Of a DNA stretch of 64,000 nt, positions 21,775-31,879 are shown piece after piece; the first letter of the stretch is position 1, and the number at the start of each line of letters is the position of its first letter. The translations under genes were made by a program, and so were the position numbers. Source of the DNA: Molanna angustata. Its lineage: Eukaryota > Arthropoda > Insecta > Trichoptera > Molannidae. The notes beneath the pieces were generated by a model, which was not told where the DNA came from, made no database searches, and saw only the letters and a list, made by a program, of their open reading frames with translations. Location: NCBI GenBank assembly GCA_963576475.1, contig OY754980.1, forward strand, positions 34,104,431 through 34,168,430, read 5' to 3'.

Positions 21775-23765
21775 CATACATACATACCATCACGCCGTTT
21801 CCCTATTTGGGGTAGGCAGAGAGAACCGAACACCAGACTCTTCTATCTTGACATACCTGTTTTGCCTCATTTACATTCATACATCGCGTCATACATGCTC
21901 TCCTATTGTTCTGACTTCGTATGTTCCCCTCTTTCAAAATCTCATTTATATGATCATGCCAGCTCTTTCTAGGTCTACCCTTACATCTCATTCCACTCTT
22001 TTCAGCCTTGTATACTTTCTTTGTCAGTCGTTCATCGTTCATTCTCTCTACATGTCCGAACCATCGCAAAGCATTTATCTTCATTCTACTCAAAATATCC
22101 CTTTCAACCTTACATTCTCTTCTGATATCTTGATTCCTTATCCTATCATAAATTGTTTTACCACACATTCGTCTTAGGGACCTCATTTCCACAGCGTTAA
22201 TTTTACTTTCATGCGTCTTCTGCCATGCCCATGTCTCACTTGCATACATTATGGTTGGAACGACAATAGCGTTGTGCACAGCGAGTTTTGCTGGCCTTGA
22301 AATAATTGGGTCAGCCATTATTGTTCTTAATGCACCATTTACTCTATTTGCTGCCGTTACCCTTCTTTCTATATCCTTTTCCAATTTTCCATCACGCTGA
22401 AACATACTTCCTAGATACACATATTCATCCACTTGTTCTAGTAGTTCATTATTAACTCGTATCTCGCATATTGTTCGTCTTTCGCTCTTCTCAAATACCA
22501 TTACTTTAGATTTAGCTCCATTCATTCTCAGTCCATTTTGGATGCATCCATCGAATACCATTTTTACCAAGTATTCTAAGTCTTTCACACTTTCAGCCAT
22601 TAATACCTTGTCATCCGCATACATAAGATCGCATACATTCACATCATCCAGCTTCAAACCTATATTTGCATTCTTCAGTTCTTTTACACAGTAGTCAATG
22701 TACAGATTAAAGAGCCACGGTGATAGGACGCAGCCCTGTCGTACTCCCTTGTTGATGGGGAACCAATCCGTGAGAGAGTTATCAACCCTCACACAAGCCT
22801 GGCTACCCTCATAAAGAGACGCAATTGCTCCTATCAGCTTACTCTCCACTCCGTACACTGATAGCACGTTCCAAAGTTTTTCCCGGTCGACTTTATCATA
22901 AGCCTTTTCCAGGTCTATGAAAGCACAGAAAAGCTTCTGGTTTTTTGCCAGAACCTTTTCAATTGCCATTCGAAGGGAGAAGATTTGGTCAGTGCATCCT
23001 CTACCTCTAACAAACGCTCCTTGTGCATCCCATACCTTGCTTTCAGTCACCTTTCGTAACTTTTGATCTAAGATCCTAGCATAAAGTTTTCCAACTGAAC
23101 TCAGCAGACTGATAGCTCGGTAGTTCTTGCAGTCTAATTTTGACCCTTTCTTAAAGAGGGGCACAATCACTGCGTTTCTCCAATCTGACGGAGTATACCC
23201 TGTCTCCCAACATTTGTTGAAGAGGCAATGACACCATTCCATCGTCTTTTCGCCACCATATTTGATGAGTTCAGTTGTTATGCAATCAAATCCCGCTGCT
23301 TTTCCTGTACGTGCATGCTTCACTGCTTCTCTAACTTCGTCTATTGTAATTTTTTCTCTATCATTCTCGTTTTCATTCTGTGTTATTCTTACATACCTCA
23401 TGCTTTCACTCTGCGAGCTTTCGTACAATTCTTCAAAGTACTCTTTCCATCTCTGCGTGACTTTCGTTTCATCCATAACCATATTTCCATCTTTGTCGTT
23501 GATGCATTTTGATCCGTTCGACGTTACTTGCTTTCTCCTATTCACTCTTTTCCAGAACATTTTTTTGTTTCCTGCAAAATCATTCACAATTTTTATACTT
23601 TCACTATCTTTCAAGGCATTTTTCTCTCTTTTCACGGCTTCTTTTGTTTTCCTCTTGCATTCGTTATATACTTTTCGCGCTTCTTTTTCTTTTTCATTCC
23701 TTTCTTCTTTACACGTCAACCACTTCTTCCATGCTTCATGTTTCTCTTTCACTGTTTCCTGTACT

Positions 23766-23842
<77 letters not shown>
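21775..23842 (-). mobile_element. LINE-A insertion with TTTAAGAATTA target duplication and 5' poly(A) tract
   Basis: It is bounded by TTTAAGAATTA at 21,764-21,774 and 23,843-23,853. The left end is the CATA tail. The right end, which is the 5' side on the minus strand, is a homopolymer of about 75 A immediately before the coding sequence. The insertion keeps one long RT frame but lacks the endonuclease domain, as expected from 5' truncation. Confidence 0.85.
21803..23752 (-). CDS. LINE-A reverse transcriptase, N-terminally truncated but open (649 codons)
   Basis: The frame copies LINE RNA into DNA at a nicked target. Residues 1-50 are charged and probably coiled coil. Residues 130-400 are the reverse transcriptase: IVPLFKKGSK near 197, motif A FIDLEKAYD near 278-286, GVRQGCVLSP near 336-345 and motif C YADD at 378-381. 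Residues 430-649 are the thumb and post-RT region (YVYLGSMFQRDG, ASETWAWQKTHE, WFGHVERMNDERLTKK, GRPRKSWHDHI), ending at VLSAYPK. All catalytic aspartates are present. The apurinic-type endonuclease expected upstream is missing, replaced by the A tract. The listed start is simply the first ATG after that tract. Expression is doubtful without a promoter. Clade not assigned. Confidence 0.85.
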   Translation of the reverse strand: MKEKHEAWKKWLTCKEERNEKEKEARKVYNECKRKTKEAVKREKNALKDSESIKIVNDFAGNKKMFWKRVNRRKQVTSNGSKCINDKDGNMVMDETKVTQRWKEYFEELYESSQSESMRYVRITQNENENDREKITIDEVREAVKHARTGKAAGFDCITTELIKYGGEKTMEWCHCLFNKCWETGYTPSDWRNAVIVPLFKKGSKLDCKNYRAISLLSSVGKLYARILDQKLRKVTESKVWDAQGAFVRGRGCTDQIFSLRMAIEKVLAKNQKLFCAFIDLEKAYDKVDREKLWNVLSVYGVESKLIGAIASLYEGSQACVRVDNSLTDWFPINKGVRQGCVLSPWLFNLYIDYCVKELKNANIGLKLDDVNVCDLMYADDKVLMAESVKDLEYLVKMVFDGCIQNGLRMNGAKSKVMVFEKSERRTICEIRVNNELLEQVDEYVYLGSMFQRDGKLEKDIERRVTAANRVNGALRTIMADPIISRPAKLAVHNAIVVPTIMYASETWAWQKTHESKINAVEMRSLRRMCGKTIYDRIRNQDIRRECKVERDILSRMKINALRWFGHVERMNDERLTKKVYKAEKSGMRCKGRPRKSWHDHINEILKEGNIRSQNNRRACMTRCMNVNEAKQVCQDRRVWCSVLSAYPK

Positions 23843-23845
<3 letters not shown>
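23768..23845. repeat. Poly(T) homopolymer, about 78 bp
   Basis: An uninterrupted T run on the plus strand, lying almost wholly inside the LINE-A target duplications. Open plus-strand frames across it encode poly-phenylalanine and are artefacts. Length may be affected by sequencing error. Confidence 0.9.
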
Positions 23846-23849
<4 letters not shown>

Positions 23850-24119
23850 ATTAAAGTACCTATATGTAGATCCGCAAAGGGAATGCATGGGGATCTACAT
23901 ATAGGTACTTGTTACAAAGAAATATTCATTAAAAAAACGGGATATCGATATCGTCGAAGAGTGTAGTAGGTACCTACTCATAAATATTCATTCATTACAT
24001 TGCATATGCCAAAAAGTGTCAAAATGTACGAATATATCAATTCAATAGCGTGAGTCATCTGGAATCCATAATATGTATATCAACAATATATAACGAAATC
24101 TACACATATTTTTTGAGGC

Positions 24120-24238
24120 ACATAGAGACACATTTATTTATTTTTATATTTATTTATTTATTTTTTCATTTATTTATTTATTTCTTTATTTTTTTTTAAT
24201 GTTTATTTATTTATTTATTTAATTAATTCATTTATTAA
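24120..24238. repeat. TTTA-rich microsatellite, left of LINE-B
   Basis: Interrupted TTTA units up to the LINE-B insertion. The same type of tract resumes at 24,690. Confidence 0.8.
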
Positions 24239-24672
24239 AAGCCATTAAAAGCAAAGTGAGAATCTACAAAGCATGCGTAAGACCAATGATGACATACGGT
24301 ATAGAGGCACGAGCAGACACAGTCAGAAGCAAACAAATGTTGAGGACTTCAGAAATGAGGACATTGAGAGCAATTGCAGGCAAAACCTTGAGAGACCGAG
24401 TGAGGAACTCCAGAATAAGGGAACTATGTGAGGTTGACGATATCATCAGATGGAGCAGGCAGCGGAGGAGGACTGGTATGGTCATGTCCAAAGTATGGAC
24501 AGCACCAGACTTCCTCATATCGTTCTTCACAATCAGCCTCACGGAACCCGCCCTCGCGGTAGACCGCCAAAAAGATGGAGGGATAGCTGGGGGTCCACTT
24601 CGCAGGAAGAGCAGGCCTCTTAAAAAATAGACCTGAAGGTCTACTCAAAAGAAGAAGAAGAAGAAGAAGATT
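24239..24672 (+). mobile_element. LINE-B copy, 5'-truncated, post-RT region with GAA tail
   Basis: It begins at KVRIYKACVRPMMTYGIEAR and continues with SEMRTLRAIAGKTLRDRVRN and CEVDDIIRWSRQRRR. The frame then slips at RTGMVMSKVWTA, where the 60.7-kb copy has RRDWYGHVQRM. The final block ends before a GAAGAA tail. It sits inside a TTTA tract. Only the last quarter of the protein remains. Confidence 0.85.
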
Positions 24673-24689
24673 TATTTAATAATGTATTT

Positions 24690-24786
24690 ATAATAAATTA
24701 ATTAATTAATTCATTCATTTATTCATTTATTTATTTATTTATTAATTGATTTATTTATTTATTTATTAATTAATTAATTAATTAAT

Positions 24787-24849
<63 letters not shown>

Positions 24850-24872
24850 TTTGTTTGTTAATATATTTTTGT
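24690..24872. repeat. TTTA-rich microsatellite, right of LINE-B
   Basis: Nearly continuous TTTA units with TTAA interruptions. Confidence 0.85.
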
Positions 24873-24874
24873 TT

Positions 24875-25640
24875 ATTTCTTTATTTGGAGGATAACATAC
24901 AGCATGAAACAAATTGTATAAAATAAAGACGATTTGATAAAATATTAAAGCCAATTCCTACCTACAGGTTGTCACATTAAGATAAGTTAGGAATAGTTAC
25001 ATATTATGGTGATATATTGTGTGAATGATGTGTGAAATTCTATTAAGTGATTGAGTAAGATTATGACGATGAAATATTGAGATATATTTTTTTAATGTGG
25101 GGGCCCTTAGTAAGAATATGTCAAACTCTAGGAAATGCCTATTGTATGTATTACATATTCTGTAGATTGTTGCATGTTGAGCATAGTTGGTGTGCTGAGT
25201 GGTTAGGTTAGGTAAGATGAGTGTGTCTAGTTCTACGGGTAGGGATGTTGAAAGATATATAATTTAAAAGAGCAGGAGAATCAATTTCATTATTAAGAAT
25301 ATTGTGGAGAAGCGTCATTATCAGATACTGAACGTCTGTTATGTAGGTAAGTGTAACAGGTGTTACATGTGATGTATGTAGGTAGGTACCTAGGTACCTA
25401 CACATTACACATATTAAGTGAAACAAAACACAGTACATCACAAATGAAATATTATCAAAGAAAACATCTACATACTATATATGTACCTAGATTGTAGGTA
25501 CATAGAATCGTATATCACAGAATCATGTTTCCAGAGTGTCTGAAATATTATGGCGTGGAACATAACTCGTAAATATATTACAGGTACAGGTGTTTCAATG
25601 GGCAATGTTATTTTATATTTTACGGAATTTTTCATAATTA
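24875..25640. other. No recognised feature
   Basis: AT-rich. GTAGGTACCTAGGTACCTAC-like simple sequence near 25,378-25,400. Confidence 0.45.
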
Positions 25641-25644
25641 AACA

Positions 25645-25955
25645 CGTCACGCTATGACCCTAACGGAGTAGGCATTGAAAACTGAGCGCTTTACGTCTGC
25701 GTGTTTGTAAACATTCACTGTTTCCATTCCGTTCATGCTCGTCGATAGTTTAAACCACACCTTCACAAGACGAACTATGTGAATGACTTCATCTCTTATT
25801 TATATTTTTTTGATTCATCGTTCATTTTTTCAATATGCCCAAACCACATCAGTGCAGTTATTTTCGTTTTATTAATAACATCCTTCTTTGTCTTACATTC
25901 TTTAATTACATATGTTCATAATCTATCATACATTGCTTTATTAGGTACAAAATAC
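25645..25955 (-). mobile_element. Diverged LINE-A fragment
   Basis: 'gtcacgctatgaccctaacg' then 'gagtaggcattgaaaactga', followed by 'ttcatcgttca', 'caatatgcccaaaccacat' and 'catcct'. These track the LINE-A C-terminal coding region on the minus strand with many substitutions. No tail repeat and no open frame remain. Confidence 0.65.
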
Positions 25956-26034
25956 ACGGAATTTATTCTAAAAAGATGTCAAACAGAGCTGTCGGAGTCT
26001 TTGGAGCCAGGATATCATTTACCCTACCGTACAT

Positions 26035-26545
26035 GTAAGATGTGGGAAATACGAGGTGGCTTATATATACCCCTAGCAATCACGACCTAAGTTTTGATAG
26101 AATTCTCATACAGTTCCCTTGCGCTTTCGTCTAATAAACATCATGTAATCAGAAAATCGAGGATCGTCTATCGACGTTATGTTACGAATGTACCCTTCAA
26201 TTATTTGGACACATTGCCAGAAGGGAACCAGACTGCCTCGAGAAGCTTATTGCTTATTGTGATAGGCAGCGTGGAAGGACGGAGATCTCGTGGTCACTCA
26301 CCGACCAGATTGAGCGATTTGGTTAAGTCCACAATGGGGTCTTCGGTTACTGGTGCTCTGCGTTCAGCCCAAAACAGATTGGCATGGAGGCGGGCCATAC
26401 GTGTGGCGACAGACTACAGCCGCTATCCCCAGTCATGAGGAAAAGGATGAATATATAATCAGAACACGCATTATTATTTTACTCCACTAAATAGGTAGCC
26501 TCGATATGGTCCAGATACCTAAAGTGGTGACCCCGACGTGCAACC
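26035..26545 (+). mobile_element. BEL/Pao-like LTR with primer-binding-site-like sequence, interrupted by a LINE
   Basis: The segment has a TATA-like box (CTTATATATAC), the word AATCACGACCTAAG, a polyadenylation-like TAATAAACA and CTCCACTAAATA..AGCCTCGAT. It runs into TGGTGACCCCGACGTG at 26,526, which resembles the region after the 5' LTR in BEL/Pao-type insect elements. A second LTR-like copy without that site is at 27.9 kb. A LINE fragment interrupts it at 26,155-26,455. No gag-pol frame follows. Confidence 0.5.
26155..26455 (+). mobile_element. LINE C-terminal fragment inserted in the LTR
   Basis: It is flanked by TAATCAGAA at 26,146-26,154 and 26,456-26,464. Coding sequence in two frames gives LFGHIARREPDCLEKLIAYC, then SPTRLSDLVKSTMGSSVTGA and ending DYSRYPQS. 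This is the end of an insect LINE protein ('lfGHiaRr..d.lEkl', 'GRSP.RWSD'). One frameshift lies between the blocks. Confidence 0.75.
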
Positions 26546-26549
26546 TTCT

Positions 26550-26925
26550 GATCTGCCCAACAAACGAGATATCAAATTATGCATTTTTATATATTAAGGA
26601 GCACCAGTGTCCGAAATTGTCGCAAAGGTGGATGCGGGTGTTAGTGGAATGACGATATACCTACGGCTTTCTAGTGTTTATCTTTATTTTAATGTTTATA
26701 TTAATGCGTTTTATTTTTATATATATATTTTTTTCCATTGTTTCTCATTCTGTTCATACTATGTTTTTCTTTTTTAATTGTTCTTACTTTTGTATGTATA
26801 ATATATGGTCTGTGTAGCATTGCACCCCCCCTGCTCACGGACTGGAATAAAGTTATTATAATTCAATCTTTTCACGGGTTAACCGGTGTAAAAAAAACTA
26901 AATAACGGAGGAGTTCTCAAGTTGA
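26550..26925. other. No gene; possible retroelement 3' end
   Basis: Ends with GGACTGGAATAAAGTTATTA near 26,840, a possible polyadenylation signal. No coding sequence is recognisable. Confidence 0.35.
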
Positions 26926-26926
26926 T

Positions 26927-27650
26927 TAGTTATTATGTATAATGTTTATGGCGGTGATAACAAGAATTTTTGAACTATCGAGCATGTGTTTATAATCACA
27001 CTCTTTTGAATCTGTGTGATTATAAAATTTGGCAGATCAAGTTTCTTAATAGATTCATTTATATTTTTTGGTACAACTCCTGTAGATGATATAATAAATG
27101 GTATTATTGTAACTTTATTTTGTCCCCATTGGGTTTTGATCTGTTCTGCTAGAGGGAGGTATTTTTGAATTTTTTCTGTATTTTTTGTTCTTAATTTGTT
27201 GTATTAGGAATAGATATTTCAATTAAATGGGTTTGTTTTGTATTTTTCTCAATCAATGTTATATCGGGTCTATTGTGTAGGTTGGTTCTATCTGTAATTA
27301 TATCTCTGTTCCAATAAAGTTTATGTGTGTTGTTTTCAATAACTGCCAATGGGGAATATTGAAACCAAGGTGGTGGAGAATCTATTAAATTATATTTTTT
27401 TGCTAAAGCGATGTGTATCTGCTTGCAAACATTATCATGTCTATGTGTATACTCTGTTGGTGCAAGAGCAGAACATCCGCCAGTTATATGTTCTATTGTC
27501 TCTTTGTTTTTATTACATCGTCTACAAGAGTTATCAATTACTGATGTATCTTTAATGTGCTTGGAGTAATTTTTAGTTTTTATGATTCTATCTTGTATCG
27601 CTATCATAAATCCTTCTGTTTCAGCATTAATTGCTGAAACATAAATTGCT
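26927..27650 (-). mobile_element. LINE C-terminal fragment with restriction-like endonuclease (R2/R4/Dong type)
   Basis: On the minus strand: ETEGFMIAIQDRIIKTKNYS, then CRRCNKNKETIEHITGGCSA (CCHC zinc motif), YNLIDSPPPWFQYSPLAVIE, and NRPDITLIEKNTKQTHLIEI, the RPD...E core of a PD-(D/E)xK restriction-like endonuclease. A stop and frameshift at 27,191 are followed by KYLPLAEQIKTQWGQNKVTI, ISSTGVVPKNI and INTCSIVQKFL, the usual C-terminal extension. Such endonucleases nick specific targets in R2-superclade LINEs. The RT is missing and the frame is broken. Confidence 0.75.
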
Positions 27651-27854
27651 TAACAATTTGGGATCTTTTAAGCCAATCGTTAGTGATTATTATTATTATT
27701 ATATTATTATTATTTATTATTTCTTCATGATAACAAAACAAGACCAGAGATTCCATCATGTCACTCACCAGGGCCACACCCAAGGAAATTCGAACATTAC
27801 TTTTTATTATTTTTATTGTGTAATCCTATGTGTTGTATTTAAGCATGTCAACCT

Positions 27855-28048
27855 CATTCAGGGGGGACTCCAGTGGGGAAAACGAGGTAGCTTATATATA
27901 CCTCCACCAATCACGACCTAAGTCAGTTCTCATAGAGTTATTATACAGTTCCCTAGCTCCACCGTCTAATAAACACCATGCTATAAGAACACGCATTATA
28001 ATTTCACTCCACTAAATAGACAGCCTCGATTTTAACCAAAAACCTAAA
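27855..28048 (+). mobile_element. Second BEL/Pao-like LTR copy
   Basis: It shares GCTTATATATAC, CAATCACGACCTAAG, CAGTTCCCT, GTCTAATAAACA, CGCATTATAATTTCACTCCA and CTCGAT with the 26.0-kb LTR, in the same order, but without the LINE insertion. It preserves the empty site for that insertion (CTATAAGAACACGC). The primer-binding-like site is absent. Confidence 0.55.
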
Positions 28049-28049
28049 A

Positions 28050-29590
28050 AGACACTGAATATACTCCATGTAGGTGTCACAAGGTTTAATCGGGTAAATG
28101 ACAAGAAGTATATCTATCTTGCGATTGAGAGGAGGTTCAAGATGATGTGCATCCTCTTGTCTGCCGAAACATGGTACAGGGATGTAACGAGGAAGACTTG
28201 GCTGTGGCAAATGACGTGGCAATTGCTGTTGCAACGTATTGGAATGGAAAGGCCTAATGTGTATGTATATCCGGACAAGTTATGCATACATATTAGGCCT
28301 TTCCACATATTAAAACAATTCAAAAAAAGGACAGTTTTCAAAGCAACAAATTCTTACAAAACTACGAAGCACAACAAAGAATCTGGGGGACAAAATGATC
28401 AGAATTCGCTCACTGCCCGTAAAGAGCGAGATATAATTTTAATCTAGACATTGTGATTTCTTGAAGTATGCCATTTTAAAATGCGAGAAATGGCAAAGCA
28501 CTCGGGGAGTGAGTTTCATCCATGGGGAATTAGCTGTGAATGCTAAGAGAGGTCTCATTGTGGGGAATCTTTATGGGATTGAAATATCTGTAATATCATT
28601 TGACGGTGTGGTTGGTGCTGGGTGACAATGATAAGGTGACTAAGAGATTCATACATGTTTTGATGCTCATATTTTTTATATTACCTATTATTAAACGTGT
28701 ATGTTCATACATCACACACTTCATGTCCTTTTCATTTTTTCTTTGAAACGAATGTTTACAAAGGAATTTGTTCATCCCACGGTTAATTAAATCTTCAAAA
28801 CATCGTGAATACTCGTATATTTATATTTTGCTGCTTCAAAAATGCAGCTGCATTGTGGGTACCCACGGATGTTCAGCTGAATAATAGCCTATTAGTTAGC
28901 CTTTTAGTAGCCTATACTAAAATAGTGCAAAAAAAGTTGAACAAAAAATTGTAATTTTAAAATATTTGCAACAAATAAATTGTTATTTGAAAAGAAACGA
29001 GTACACATATATTAATATCCAGCAATTAAGTTTTTTGTTTGATATCAATTGTAGGTACAAAAAAAAATATCTCTTTCGACGTTTGTCTTAACTATTGTTA
29101 AAATGAATTAACCAGATAATATAATCACACGATCTTCTTTAACAAAATGTTTGTATGTATCTACATAGCTTTAGATATTTGTGCACGATGGAAAATTTCT
29201 CCAAGACAAGCAAAGGTCAGGAAGAAAAGAAAATAATAGTCTATCAGTAACAACGAATGGTTAGCAGTTTTCTTTAATGCCGATTCTAAATATTCAAGCA
29301 ACGCTTTGTGAAGACCAACCACCATTGGGAGTAATTTTTATTTTCATCAAGTCTTCGGGGAGTATCTGCTTTATATGGAAACATTGTGAAGATTCACTGG
29401 GTCCTAATAGATATTTAACTGTTATTACAGGACGTGGAATGGCCATGATATTGGCGCATGGAAGAAATCACTTTAAACTAACTCACAGACTGACACCATT
29501 AAAATATTAATGATTCTTTGAATTCATTTATGAAAAATAAGAACTTAAAACAGTTTATTTGCTTCATTAAATGAACCCCATATATTCATA
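28050..29590. other. No recognised gene; one 21-bp inverted repeat
   Basis: TGGAAAGGCCTAATGTGTATG at 28,245-28,265 pairs at 20 of 21 positions with 28,285-28,305. Frames of 101 codons (28,142) and 77 codons (29,277) have no motif that I recognise. Confidence 0.5.
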
Positions 29591-29591
29591 T

Positions 29592-29695
29592 ATTGTTGTA
29601 TGGAGCCGAATGCCGGAAAACCAATAAATGCCACCAACAAAAACTCCACACCGTCGAAATGAAAATGCTTAGATGGGCCGGCCGCAGTAGCGGAA
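29592..29695 (+). mobile_element. RTE-like LINE scrap
   Basis: LLYGAECRKTNKCHQQKLHT then VEMKMLRWAGR matches the post-RT 'lYG.E.w........l...EMrMLRW.' block of RTE-type LINEs. About 34 codons remain. Confidence 0.6.
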
Positions 29696-30124
29696 TAGCT
29701 TATAGGAGCCGAAAACTTTGGCTTGCCTACAAATATAATACGTAAAAATTCACAAAAAAGATTTATTCAAAGGTTAGAAAAACTGGTGATGTGAAAAATC
29801 CTATTTATTAAAGATTGTTTTATTGCAACAACAAGACAACAAGATCCTGGTATTGAAACGTACATAGATATAACAATTATCAAGTAAATATTATTTTGGC
29901 ATGTGATTGAAAAATATTTGACCACTGCAATGAAGAACGAAGAAATAATGCAAACTTTATATATTCGACATTTCCCAATTTTCTTTCAGGGTTTGCATAG
30001 ATTGGAGATTCTAGGTACGCCCCTGGGCTGGCGTTGTTACGAGAACTGATGAATCAGAAACACGAAAGTTTAAAACAAACACCGATAGCGGACAGACTAA
30101 AAGAATCAAAACTGTGTTATGAGT

Positions 30125-30735
30125 AAATTTTGTATGGTGTAGTGGATTTTTGCAAGCTAATAACACCAACTAGAGGCCTCGCAGCATATAGGTATGTTCC
30201 AATACATGGATTTACTCAGAATTCGGAGTAGAACATTATATGTGAGTTTTGTGTGTGTGTGTGTCTGTGTGTCTGTCTGTCCCCCCCTTATAACTTTCGA
30301 TCCGCTCAATTCACAGAGCCCAAAATTTCAGAATATATAAACAGTTATAGGCTTACAAAACTTTTATACTCAGAATTGTGAATTTTTGTTTCAGTCAGCC
30401 GAAACACCCCAACAAGAACAATTTTTATAAAAAATGAATTTAGTGACGACATTGCTTCATACAATTTGTATGGCAGTCGCTTATACACAATATGTAAGAA
30501 GACTTAATAGTTTGATAGGTACTTAATATCCAACATACATACAGAACCATCATGCTGTTTTCATATTCCGGGTAGGAAAAGAGGAATGACCTCCATACTG
30601 TCCTATCTTGACATACATACCAAAATATGTTAAAATTTTCAATAATTTGGATTTATGGGTTTATAGTTTGATTCTTATTCTTCAACTATACATACTATCG
30701 CTATCGACAGGATCTCATGTGTTACATGCAACTAG
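30125..30735 (+). mobile_element. Repeat E copy with internal deletion
   Basis: Opposite orientation to the 42.3-kb copy. It contains the GT/CT dinucleotide tract and TTATAACTTTCGATCCGCTC, then joins TTTCAGTCAG directly to CCGAAACACCCC, skipping about 250 bp. It ends CATGTGTTACATGCAACTAG followed by T. The 5' tip TCCAACTGTCGAT is missing. Confidence 0.55.
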
Positions 30736-31188
30736 TATTTCAAATTGCAAAATATATCATGTTAGACGTGGAAATGAATTTTAGACTGAGCCTGGCAAGT
30801 CTTATTTAATTAAAATGTAAATTAACGTCTTCTCAAAGTTTCATGTAATAAAATAATAACGAATGGTTTAAAAAATTGAGTTTGCATTTGATATTTAAAT
30901 GAATTGCTCTAAATGCAAGCGGAGAGTTATTTTAATACATTTTTTGTATAAATTAGCTCTGCCATAAATGAAATACTTACACAGATTAAATATAGGTATA
31001 TATTTTTTATTTTTATTAGTTCGAATGTCCTGGGAGAGTCTGGGCCGAATCTACATATAAGTATTTTCCATTCTTGTCGGTCAATTCTTCATTTTTTTCT
31101 AGCGGATATTAACTTACCGTCTGGATTTATTGGCATTATTCACAAGTATGCTAGTGAGACATGGAATGGCAGAAGAGGCATGAAAGTA

Positions 31189-31344
31189 CAACTCTATATA
31201 TAGATTATATCTATAATAAAAAGTAAAGACTTTTTGATTCTACATTAATGTAGAATCAAAAAGTCTTTACTTTTTATTATAGATATAACTTATAATGGAA
31301 TTCTACCAAATAAAAACTTCATCGATAATCTATATATAGAGTTG
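31189..31344. mobile_element. Palindromic MITE with TA target duplication
   Basis: TA at 31,187-31,188 and 31,345-31,346 brackets perfect 19-bp inverted ends (CAACTCTATATATAGATTA). Inside is a perfect palindrome: 41-bp arms at 31,205-31,245 and 31,248-31,288 around TA. About 37 bp of unpaired sequence sits on the right. TA duplication suggests mobilisation by a Tc1/mariner/pogo-type transposase. Confidence 0.8.
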
Positions 31345-31564
31345 TATCCGATATTTTGGACTTAGTCCAGCCGAGTGGATATTATTTTGGAAAGCTGATT
31401 ACTGATTGGTTGATTCGGAGAGGGTGTCGGAAAGAGAAATGACGTTTTTCTAAAATAATATATCTCTCAGAGACACTCAGAATAAGATCTTTTGTAACGC
31501 CCTCATGACACATATCCCCACATATCCCTCTTACACAAAACTGCATATAATAAAAATGTTTTTT

Positions 31565-31874
31565 TTTAAAAATTGAATTTAATCACGACATTGCTTCATA
31601 CAATTTGTATGGCAGTCGCTTATACAGAATATATAAGAAGACTTAACAGTTTGATACTTAATCTCCAAACATACATACAGAACCATCATGCTGTTTTCAT
31701 ATTCAGGGTAGGAAAAGAGGACTGACCTCCATACTGTCCTATCTTGACATACATACCAATGTGTGTTAAAATTTTCAATAATATGGATTTATGGGTTTAT
31801 AGTTTGATTCTTATTCTTCAACTTTATATACTATCGCTATCGACAGTTGGATCTCATGTGTTACATGCAACTTG
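31565..31874 (+). mobile_element. Repeat E fragment (3' part)
   Basis: Close to the 30.1-kb copy across 'gcttcatacaatttgtatgg', 'catcatgctgttttcatatt' and CGACAGTTGGATCTCATG. The terminus reads CTTG instead of CTAG. The two copies lie 0.8 kb apart in direct orientation. Confidence 0.55.
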
Positions 31875-31879
31875 TAATA

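Larger units (their letters stand above)
21691..23930 (+). mobile_element. SINE-2 copy interrupted by LINE-A
   Basis: The head (21,691-21,774: GGGTGGTGACAGAGCAGTTA ... GTTTCGTTCAC) and the 3' part (23,843-23,930, ending ACTTGTTAC then AATATTCATT) join across the LINE-A insertion. The right part holds a perfect 20-bp inverted repeat (23,854-23,873 with 23,891-23,910, arm AAGTACCTATATGTAGATCC). Confidence 0.65.

Noticed and set aside
23262..23966. Long plus-strand frame across the poly(T) tract
   Set aside because: Antisense shadow of the LINE-A reverse transcriptase, extended by poly-phenylalanine from the homopolymer.
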